DNA from: Lingula anatina
Lineage: Eukaryota; Brachiopoda; Lingulata; Lingulida; Lingulidae
Length of the DNA stretch: 58,058 nt
Direction: 5' to 3'
Assembly (NCBI RefSeq): GCF_001039355.2
Contig: NW_019774125.1
Location: 486,684-544,741, forward strand
Below, piece by piece: positions 11,481-22,823 of this stretch (positions are counted from its first letter, which is position 1; the number at the start of each line of letters is the position of its first letter). The position numbers and the translations under genes are program-made. The notes beneath the pieces are model-generated. The model made no database searches. It had not been told where the DNA came from and was given only the letters and a program-made list of their open reading frames with translations.

Positions 11481-12031
11481 GTTTTTAACAAAAGTCTTTG
11501 ATGATTTTTTTGTAAATGCTATCTATAATCTACACAGTTTAAAAGATCATAAAGGTAAATTTACATACAAATCTGAAACTTGAGAAAATATTGCACAACA
11601 TAAATACATTTCTATTAAAAGTTAGAGTAATATGAAACAATTAATACTGGTGTAAAGAGAACTCTAATTACAGCTGTTTTAAATATGTCAACAACTGAAT
11701 CTAGAAAGTCTAATTGTTCAAAGTAAAATTTTTTTTTAATGACTCTTCCATAAATATTCAATAATGTATTGTACCACTGTAAGGCCCTTTCCACATCACA
11801 TGGTACACTTAATCTGTATCGCAATGTTTTCACTGGTTCTAACTGTTAATTACGCTACCATGGTTTTTGCTCCCTTTCAGAGGTTCTCTTTGATCTGTGT
11901 GGCCCAATTAATATAAGTCAGGTTAACTGGTTATGTTGAGAGCAGCCCCTCCATTAGATAACCCTCTTAAATAATAGCCAGGCTATTCATTTGCCAATCT
12001 CGCAAATCATTGCGATGCAGATAATATATTC

Positions 12032-12147
12032 CAGGACCATAGCCAGCAATTTCAAAAGGGGGTTTCTTTTCTAGAAAAAGTTACCCGCAGTGGACCTTTT
12101 CCCAGCAGAAAGGGTGGTTCTTTTGAACCCCCCTGGCTACGGGCCTG
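12032..12147. repeat. 'GTAGCCAG' foldback repeat in the EML-type 3' UTR
   Basis: The left end reads 'ccatagccagcaatttcaaaaggggg' and the right end 'gaacccccctggctacgggcctg', which are inverted copies, so the unit can fold back on itself. Related pieces occur at about 15998-16048 (minus orientation), 25331-25390, 44777-44830 and 51317-51384, which makes it a dispersed family. It abuts a decayed copy of the last EML-type exon. Confidence 0.65.
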
Positions 12148-12245
12148 TATTCCACTGTACTTCACTTGAATATTTCCCTTGCCAATGCTGATCAGTTGGT
12201 TGTTGTCCATCGTGAACTTAACTCCATATGTAAGTTGCAAAATAT
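12148..12245 (-). pseudogene. Decayed second copy of the last EML-type exon
   Basis: Directly 3' of the functional last exon (stop at 12258-12260), the minus strand encodes a peptide reading YGVKFTMDNNQLISIGKG. This parallels YGVKFTADNSHVISVGGR of the true exon. The copy then loses the CVLQWKII ending and runs into the foldback repeat. It is most simply a tandem exon duplication that decayed. It could serve as an alternative last exon, but I see no convincing splice acceptor. Confidence 0.7.
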
Positions 12246-12257
12246 ACTTTTGTTAGA

Positions 12258-15001
12258 TCAGATAATCTTCCACTGCAGGACACATGTATCTCTGCCGCCT
12301 ACACTGATTACATGACTGTTGTCAGCAGTAAACTTCACGCCATACACACAGCGGTGGGCACGATAGGTGTGGCTGAAACCCTGGGAAGAAAAAAAAACAA
12401 AAAAATAACATTATTCACTTTAATAAAAATATACAAAATTATAAAAAGAGAATTATGGTTTTGTTCCAGTTGTAAAAAATCTGATATATCCTTTCAGGGC
12501 TTAGGTGTTAAAATGATTTGGATTCAGTATAGTAATAGCACTTCCATTTGTGTCACATCAAGGAAAAGTTAATAAATATATCAAACTCCAAAGTTTATTG
12601 GTCTAAAAACCTTTTTCAATAGACATCCCCTTTTAACCTGCCCATTCAGATAATACTGAAAGAGATGTTGGACCAGGCTTACCCCGTCTTGACTGCAGGG
12701 ATGTCTGAATAAGCTTAGTCTCCCACTTCCATCTCCCATGACCAGTATATTAGTAGCAGCATTCACATCCAAGCTCATTATGTCTGCCTCTTGGGCTTGT
12801 TTGCTTTTCCACACACCTATTCGTAATATGTTGGATCAAATTCATGAAAATGTGTGCACGAGAGAAAGGGGAAGCTCAATAAAAAAAAACAAAAAAGAAT
12901 TTGACCATCCCTGATGGTAAAGATTCATCATTCATTACAGCATCTTCCTTGAAATCCATTCTTGGTTACTTGCATCATCAGGTAGCCAGCTAACAGTGAG
13001 ACAAAACTTAAACTGTGTTTCAGATTATCAATAAGTTAATAAAAACCAAGTGTATCATGATGACTGTTGATATATTTGTTTTTAAATGAATTAACCCAAC
13101 ATCTAGACATCCATGTACCAACCTGCTACAGTGTAGTCTAGAGTGCACTGCATGGATCCCCAGTCCACATTCCTTAGTGTTTTGATTTCTGTTATTTCTT
13201 GTAAGAGGTTGGTATCCCCTGGACAAAAAGAAAAAAAAAGTTACAATTATACATAATAAATTACTGTCAACTCTTCCACAGTACACATATGGGTCTCTCT
13301 CTCTCTCAGTTTGTGTGTAAAATATGCCAGCTTCATTCTTTTATTTTTAATTATTTCATATTAAATTAGCTTGATGAATGACTTAAAAAGAAAATACTTA
13401 CAGAACTTTGCAGTGTGGTCACAACAGCTACTTCGTAGAATCCAGCTACCTTCAACTTTCTCCACTGACCAGTCAAGGCCCGTTATACTAGACATGTGGC
13501 CCTTAAAGGAAAAAATAACAAACCCTATATAAATTAATGTACACTTAATGTTAAACCATTGTGAAAAAAGTATGATATTTTTTAATTCAAACAAAACGGA
13601 TTAGTTTCCATGAAATGGTGTTTTTGTAAATAGTAATGCTGATTCAAGTTTTGAAAAGTTAGTTTGCTTCTTGTCAGAAAGAGCATTTATGTGAGTAACT
13701 AAGAAATAAAAAATCTTGAAAAAATAGGATATTATAATAAGTGAGTTGTCTCAAAACTAAGTAAATATTGCACAATTAGCTCCATCTTTAAAATCAATTT
13801 CTCAGCTGATTAAGGAGGCAATTTCTTTATAAACTATATTTTTGTATAAAATAGGTAAAATTAAAATCAATTTTGTGGCAAAAATATTTTGTGGTTACAT
13901 TTACTCACTCCATTTCATCTGTGAAAACTTACTTTGAATTCCCCAACTACTTCTAGTTGCCTGTTCATCATCTCATTAACATCCACCTGGATAAGATGAA
14001 GAGGGCTGTTGTGACTGGCCACAGCTATCATAGAGCAATCTGAAACCACAATCACCTTATCACAAGCCTGCTCTTCATTCCAGAATTCTCGTATTCTAAC
14101 AACTACTTTGTATGTATTTCCCATGTTGTGTTTAACTATGGGCTCATTTCTACTGAAACTATTGATCCTTGTAGATCAATCCAACTCTGCAGGGACTCTC
14201 GCTGAATGGAATCAGTTTAACAATAACAGATTAATACACCTCCTCTTGTTCTCAATGTGCTTGATTGTATAATCACCAGCTTTTTCTGTATTCTACTCAA
14301 CGCCAGATGAGTTCACGTGGAGTTGGATCGATCTACATTGACCTGAAGTTTCAAGGGGAAGAGCACTATCTTAACTTTTTCTTTGCTTTAAACAAATTCA
14401 TTCATATTTTTATGTGCTGATTATCATCATGGTCTGTGATTAAATTTTCAATCACCCAAATGAGAAAACAAATAAAATGTATGATAATCACAACACCAAT
14501 AATAACAACATGTTTTCAACATTATTAACTTAAATCTTCTAGGACATATGAAAATCCTGCTTCTGATTTTAATAGCAACACAAAGAGGAAGAAAACAGGA
14601 GTACCAACCAGGGGCAAAAGCTATCTTGTCAATCCTGTGTTTGTTCAATTTTATCCTGTGTTGTTCATTGAGATTCATTGAAGATGAAAATTCCAAGAGG
14701 ATTACACTAAATAAGAAGATAAAGTTGCCTGCAGTTACTTGAAATTTTATATATATTTTAAAGAAAAAATGTGAACAAACGAGTAAGTCAATTTCACCTT
14801 CATTAATCAAATACCAATTTCATGGTGGAAATTTTAAAAAGTTATAATTTTTAAAATAAATTAAAAATAATACAGTTTCATTCGATGATTTCTGCCAGTT
14901 TCTCTCAGAATAACTTTCAGCTCTATATACCCTCCATCCTTGGTTCCCAAGGTTAGTAGATTTCCTGAGTGACTTACATCTACACATGTCACATGGGTGT
15001 T
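12258..15001 (-). CDS. C-terminal WD-repeat exons and stop of the EML half
   Basis: Exon 15001 downward codes NTHVTCVDVSHSGNLLTLGT. Read through, it ends at TAA (14861-14863), so the donor GGAGG|GTATAT at 14931 is needed to continue. The next exon, about 14152-13933, codes RIREFWNEEQACDKVIVVSD. Then come 13402-13501 (GHMSSITGLDWSVEKVEGSW), 13123-13218 (TLRNVDWGSMQCTLDYTVAG), 12683-12816 (NILVMGDGSGRLSLFRHPCS) and 12258-12380 (YGVKFTADNSHVISVGGRD, ending CVLQWKII). The CSQ and QWKII endings parallel EML family C-termini. The 14931/14152 junction is the least certain in the gene. Confidence 0.8.
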
Positions 15002-18000
15002 CTGTAGAAAAACATAAATAAACAAATAAAGTTTCAGTGATTCTAAACCTAAATATTAGTACAACATATCAATGTGTGGTGATACAACAAAATGTTTTTA
15101 GAAAAAGTAAAAGTGAAAAATAATTTGTACATTATTTTAATCATCTTGCATTAGATGTCTCTCTCTTTTAATTACCTTGAGGTAAGCCTTCCACAGGCCC
15201 CGTCTTGTCTGTGCATCAAACAGACAGAGTATACCATCATAACCTGCTGTCAGAAACCAGCCACTGTGTTCTGAGTTATGAACAACTGAAAGACCCCTTA
15301 GATCATCAAAATGTCCCTAAAATTTTAAAACATTAATACAATAATTATATAAATAATTCAAATAAAATGTTAGCATGCAAAACCAAAAGAAGTTTCTTTT
15401 GTACCTAAGCATGGACACTTCTTGTACCCCTCCCCCCAATTCCAGCTAAGCCTTTCTTTAGATATTACAACTTACAGTGCAAATCAATAGCAATTGTAAT
15501 TGAAACCCATAATGCATATCTAACTTGTTATTGTTTTAATCAATCTGGTTGAAAAAAGAGTATGAATCAAAGGTTCATCTAATACTCTCAAAATTGTGGT
15601 TGGCCTTTGGAAAAAAATACAACATGGATTCTGTTATTTAAAATCTGCTGTAAATTTGGTCACCTGTGTTAAAGGAATTGGTTCTGGAGTGAGATCACTG
15701 AGAGGAGGGCCCTGGGAAGCCATCTTGGCAGAGACTATGGCATTCATGGTGGTTCCACACAGCAGTCTGTCCCCACAGACCTGGATCATCCTCAACCCAC
15801 CCTCTGTTCTAGGCAACTGGAAGATGGGTGATAACACAGTTACTGCAAGAGAGAGAAAGCATGCAGGGGGTGGGGTGGGGTGGGGGTGGGGGATGGAAGG
15901 GTTTTCAAAAGAACAACCATTTTGGCATGGGAAGATGTGCTCAGAATCCATATCTTATATACTAATAGGTTCTGTGCCATTTTTTAAGGAGGTAAAAAAT
16001 TCAATTTTTCCGGAAAAAGACCTCCCTTTGAAATTGCTGTATACAGGCTCAAATTGAACCCCAGTCTTACCATGGTGTTATGAGTTTCAGAGGTAACTTG
16101 ACACTATCCTCTAATACATTTATTACCATTTCTTTGCTGTTGCTGAACAGGAGAGTTTTCAGTAACCTCTTACACTCAGGGTGTGTTATATGTATGGTGA
16201 AAAGCTGTTTCTTTTGATACTAAAATTAAAAGAGTGAATGATAATGTTTTATGTCATGTAAATTGGATGTCATCTTTATTTCTCATTGAAAAATAAAATA
16301 CAATGTCATATTTTGTGTGAAATTTTGCCTCTGAAGTTATGCCGGGGCCATTTCTCAAAGATATTCCAGACATAAAAATCTGAACAAAATAACAAAATTG
16401 AAGTGCACCTTCATTTCACCAGCAGTATCCATATTTTTATTCCATGCCCAAGCACACAGTTTGCCATCTCTGCCTCCTGACAGTAACGTCCCTCTCAATG
16501 ATAGAAGGGAAAACACTGGACCCTGAATAAAGTTATATGCAAGATACTTTATTTTTCCAAACAAAAATAAAGTCAAACCTTTTTAAGTCTACATGATTAA
16601 ATATGTACCTAAAATATTCCTTGTACACATCTGGACCAACAATATTGTTTTTTGAACTTGCAGAATTTTCAATTATGATTCAAGTATGATTAAGATATTC
16701 TAATAAATATCAATGATTTCACTACAAATACTGCTAAATTCCTATCCATTATACAAATCGACTTACCTCATGTGCATGTTTGATATAGTTTGTGATAACA
16801 TTGCCACCATATCCCCAAACGTATATAGTACCATTTGAATCTCCAGTGACAAGGTCCCCCTTGTCATTGTGCATCATACAGATGATGAACCTGGCTTTAT
16901 TGTGTTTCTGCATGAAAAAGAGTATTTTGAATTATTCACTGTGATTCACTGTGCCATTTTCAATTCATAAAACATCTGAAATTAAGCAAGTGGTGAAAAT
17001 TAAAAGAAAAATGAATAATCAGCATTAATCATGTCACTTGTTTTTACCTATGACAAAAAAATGTAAACACGGGAGTGCTAGCAGCTTCAGTGCACTTACA
17101 GCAATGTCCTTAAAAAACATGTCAGTTATGGAATCGAAATGACTTTTAAAAATTGAGAAAAAAATGCAGTAAATAATGTCGTAATTACCTCATAATTGGG
17201 ATTTCCATTCATCTCTATCATGCCTCCCTCCACATATGCTTTCCACCACGCAATGTGTTCTCTTCCAATGGTGACTAGGATTGCAGGATCTCTGGGGTTG
17301 AACCCAACATCGCAAATAACATCCACTCCTATCTGAATGAAAGATAAAAGACAAAAACTAAAATTTTCATAGCTCCCCAAATTCATCACTCTGAACTTCA
17401 GCAACAAACGTTCATCAGAATGTATTCCTATTCCACTGCTGTTTGTTATAATTGACTTGTAAATTATGGGACCATTCCCAAACCCTATTAACTACTAACT
17501 GTGGATCGATCTCTCTCTGAGGGGATTCTCNTGGGGTGGGGTGGGGGTGGGGGATGGAAGGGTTTTCAAAAGAACAACCATTTTGGCATGGGAAGATGTG
17601 CTCAGAATCCATATCTTATATACTAATAGGTTCTGCATGTGCCATTTTTTAAGGAGGTAAAAAATTCAATTTTTCCGGAAAAAGACCCCCCTTTGAAATT
17701 GCTGTATACAGGCTCAAATTGAACCCCAATCTTACCATGGTGTTATGAGTTTCAGAGGTAACTTGACACTATCCTCTAATACATTTATTACCAAAACTCT
17801 GCTGTTGCTGAACAGGAGAGTTTTCAGTAACCTCTTACACTCAGGGTGTGTTATATGTATGGTGAAAAGCTGTTTCTATTGATACTAAAATTAAAAGAGA
17901 GAATGATAATGTCATATATGTCATGTAAACTGGATGTCATCTTTATTTCTTATTGAAAAATAAAATAAATGTCATATTTTGTGTGAAATTTTGCCTCTGA

Positions 18001-21000
18001 AGTTATGCCGGGGCCATTTCTCAAAGATATTCCAGACTTAAAAATCTGAACAAAATAACAAAATTGAAGTGCACCTTCATTTCACCAGCAGTATCCATAT
18101 TTTTATTCCATGCCCAAGCACACAGTTTGCCATCTCTGCCTCCTGACAGTAACGTCCCTCTCAATGATAGAAGGGAAAACACTGGACCCTGAATAAAGTT
18201 ATATGCAAGATACTTTATTTTTCCAAACAAAAATAAAGTCAAACCTTTTTAAGTCTACATGATTAAATATGTACCTAAAATATTCCTTGTACACATCTGG
18301 ACCAACAATATTGTTTTTTGAACTTGCAGAATTTTCAATTATGATTCAAGTATGATTAAAATATTCTAATAAATATCAATGATTTCACTACAAATACTGC
18401 TAAATTCCTATCCATTATACAAATCGACTTACCTCATGTGCATGTTTGATATAGTTTGTGATAACATTGCCACCATATCCCCAAACGTATATAGTACCAT
18501 TTGAATCTCCAGTGACAAGGTCCCCCTTGTCATTGTGCATCATACAGATGATGAACCTGGCTTTATTGTGTTTCTGCATGAAAAAGAGTATTTTGAATTA
18601 TTCACTGTGATTCACTGTGCCATTTTCAATTCATAAAACATCTGAAATTAAGCAAGTGGTGAAAATTAAAAGAAAAATGAATAATCAGCATTAATCATGT
18701 CACTTGTTTTTACCTATGACAAAAAAATGTAAACACGGGAGTGCTTGCAGCTTCAGTGCACTTACAGCAATGTCCTTAAAAAACATGTCAGTTATGGAAT
18801 CGAAATGACTGTTAAAAATTGAGAAAAAAATGCAGTAAATAATGTCGTAATTACCTCATAATTGGGATTTCCATTCATCTCTATCATGCCTCCTTCCACA
18901 TATGCTTTCCACCACGCAATGTGTTCTCTTCCAATGGTGACCAGAATGGCAGGATCTCTGGGGTTAAACCCAACATCGCAAATAACATCCACTCCTATCT
19001 GAATGAAAGATAAAAGACAAGAACTAAAATTTTCATAGCTCCCCAAATTCATCACTCTGAACTTCAGCAACAAACGTTCATCAGAATGTATACCTATACC
19101 ACTGCTGTTTGTTATAATTGACTTGTAAATTATGGGACCATTCCCAAACCCTATTAACTACTAACTGTGGATCGATCTCTCTCTGAGGGGATTCTCGCTA
19201 AATTTTATCAACTAGGGGCTAATTAATTATCTTTAAGCAGCTTCAGTAGGCATGCCAGACATCTAAGCCACTTAAGCTGAAAGCAATTTGGCGAGAAACC
19301 CTTCAGAGATGGATCAATCCTGTTAGATTGATGTAGGTATGGGAACCCAGTCTATGAAGCCCAGAGTAAAATCTATATACATTTAAAAAAGAAAACAATT
19401 ATGCAATGGCAGCAGCACAAGTTAATATGTTTTTACTTTTAGTGTCTGACATTATCCGGCCATACATCACTCACCAAAACGTGGGCCAGGCGTTTCCCGA
19501 GGCTGACGTCCCAAATGCTCATGACATGCTCAGCGCTGTCATCTACTGCCACCAGACGGTCCTGCAAAACATGTCGAAACATCAGTTAATTTGATAGTTT
19601 CTTTAATCAACAACAAAGATTTCAATTAAAAAAAATAGTTCTCCAGCATTTTTGTGTCCCTAACCATAGCCTGAGGTGTGCTGTCAGGGTACCTGACATA
19701 TGTATAGGTATCCCTTTGAAAAACTGGTAATTAATAAAAAAAAAAAAGGAAGAACAGTGCTTGTAGCACAGTGTTGAGCAACTAAAAGTTAATTTTATTT
19801 CTTACCTAGGAATAGCAGTACAGAGAACATTTTCAATTGCTTACCTGAATTTTAAACTGAGAGTTAGAATCCATTGAATCTCCATGTGATTTCTGAAATA
19901 TACAACAATATGCACATAAAATTTAAAGTGAGAAAGAAGCCTAGGTTTTTTATCTTTAAAAATCTGAACTTTCAATTTAATCACCAGTAAAAACTAAAAA
20001 TCATAATAAGTAATTTGAAAAATTGATTTAAAGACAAAGAGTATAACCATGTCTCTTTCAAAATGAAAGGAGTTTTAATTTGTGATCGATATGCAATTAT
20101 ATAAATATATTTATCATGTCTAAAAATTCAGATTATATTGGTTATTTATTTTTTATTGGTTTAAAAAATTTTTTGATTTTCAAGATCACGACAAAGGTTC
20201 ATGACAATAAGATGTACATGTAGCAATGAATTGCATTACCACATAACAAATTTAAATTTTATTTTGGTAAATTGTTTTGGATGAATGGTGAAGGTGAAGT
20301 TAATAAGGGGCATATGGGGGAGCGTAGTATTGGGTAAAAAATAAACAAGGCCTATTTTAATAGAGTTTTGAATGCATGGAATTTGTCCTCTATTGTAATT
20401 TAAGTATATGTATACACTTGCCTTGATCCTGGTAAATGCCATGCACACCACAGATTTCTCAAAAAAACCCATGCCACAAACATGGAGAGTTTGCAAAGTG
20501 TCACAACGCCAGATTCTGATATGAGCCTGTCAAAAAAAAAAAGAAAACAAAACAAAAGTTTCAATATAAAAAAGATTCTGTCCAATTGTTACTTTTGAAG
20601 ATACTAGATGCTCCAGAATATATACTAATATAGGACCACAGCATGAAACTTGCATAATAAAAATGAAAGTAACAACTTGTAAGAGGCTGATTACACGGAA
20701 TTCATTTTGGCGTCTTAGTTTCTTACATTGTTTTCCTGCTTGGAGGACTCCTGTCCAGTTGCCACGGTAACACCATTAGAGTGTAATGCCATGCTGCAAA
20801 ATAAAATCAAATATCAGTTTTAACTGTGATATATAATGAACATTTTCAAATGATACTCAAATTCATAAATCAATTTTCATTTCATATATGATGTCTAAAG
20901 TTCGTACTAAAAATATACGAAACTCCCTCTATAAAGTAACAATTTTGAAAATGAGCATTGTTTTATTCAGAAAAATATCAATTAGTTCAATTATTTATCT

Positions 21001-22780
21001 ATTATAAAGACGTGAATACAGAAAATAATTAACTTTACCTCCCCCATAAAAAAGCAAACTGAAATTGTTTTATCTTACCATTTGATGTCCTCTGTATGCT
21101 CTCTGTAGTGTCTCTGTGAATGTGACTCATTGTTATACAGTACAGATATAGGGCCCACAAAGTACAAGATCTCCCCTGCACTTGTAATGTGGATGTTACT
21201 ACGGCAATCATTGCCTCGGTATCCATATCTGTGGATATAAAAGTTTATATTAACGTTTCAAATGAAAACATGCACCCTGATCAATTTTGTCCTTGACAGC
21301 AAATGAAAAAAATGAAACTTTTAAAACGCTGCGTTAATTATCTTCTGAAACCTGTCCACCAGCTCCATGACAGTTAACCCTAATAAAAGAAGCTATTCAG
21401 TTAATTACTACTTACACCCACTCCAATTTGAGTCTTTCTTTTGGTGGATCAATAGCATGTTGTTTCCCCAGGTAAACATCTGGGATGTATAACTTTGTAT
21501 CTTTTCCCTTGATATTCATCACAATTTCAGTATTGTCCTCAGCTTGTACTGGGGGTGGAGGAGGGGAGCTTACTTCTGCATGGAGGTCAGTTGAAGTTGC
21601 TGCATTTTGGCCATCTGAAGTATCTTTGAAAATGTTCATCAAACAGATGCAGACAAAGAAACACAGTATAATGTGCATTGTGCATAACAAAATCTCAAAG
21701 TTATTAATTTTCCATGCTCATAAGGTGCTGACCTAAAGTATTTGATTTAATCCTATAAAAGTTTCCATAAGACACAGGCCTACCCAACTACCAGACTCGG
21801 CACCTACGGATCCAGAATAAACTGGTATATCAGACCACACTACCCGTTTTCAAGGTGTTCGTCAGATCGCATTACAGAGTATCATACCCCATCACAAATT
21901 TTGTAAGCCTATCTGTCATCCGGGTATCGCGCATCGTTTTCGTCAAGTAGGAGTCGTATGAATACAACAATATGGTGACAGACGACTCCCTCAATCAGGG
22001 GGTGGAAACGCGCTACTTTTATGATTAAGACGAGCCTAGCCGTCAATACCGGTTATTGTTTTGTGACCTTGAGGAACAATTAGGTTTGGTCGTTGCGGCA
22101 CGCATGAACAGTAGTTGAACTACCACACCTGGGTCTTTTGTTTTTGACAACTGTTCACTCGTCATCGAGGCGCTTGTTCAAGACTACAGGCTGATATCTA
22201 CTAGTACTACCAGTCGCTTCATTACTAACGTTCCCACAATACTTAGTTTTTTTGTCTGTGTGTACATACCCTGAAAAAGGCCAGCCTCGCTGACGAGAAC
22301 AATGGACGTTTCTCACCCCTCTCTAGGATTACCCCTGCCCTCAATATCGTCCATCCCGGTAGTCATGAAAATATTTAACCCCCCCAACAGAATATGCTTC
22401 TGCTATCAAAATTAGGTCTACTTTTCTAAATTAATATATAAGTTTGCAAGTTCTTATTTACAAAACATCATTGGCTATGTCTGAACCTAAATTTTATGTT
22501 AAAAATTGCGGTATTGTCAGATTTTAGCATAAACAGGGAAAATTGCAGCAGCGCATGAATCTAGATGAGATGCACTACTTTCCAACCCCGCTTAGGATCA
22601 TTGCTATCACATCGGGCACCAGGCAAAATCGGTGTGGTGGCTGATACTCTGTAATGCGATCTGACACACACCTTGAAAACGGGCAGTGTGGTCTGATAAA
22701 CCGGTTTATTCTGGATCCGTAGGTGCAGAGTCTGGTAGTTGGGTAGGCCTGAGACAACAAAATCTGAAATCAACTGGAAC

Positions 22781-22823
<43 letters not shown>

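Noticed and set aside
15596-16057. 153-codon open frame on the plus strand
   Set aside because: It is antisense to WD exon 15664-15816 and runs on into a G-rich tract and repeat; no domain and no splice context of its own.
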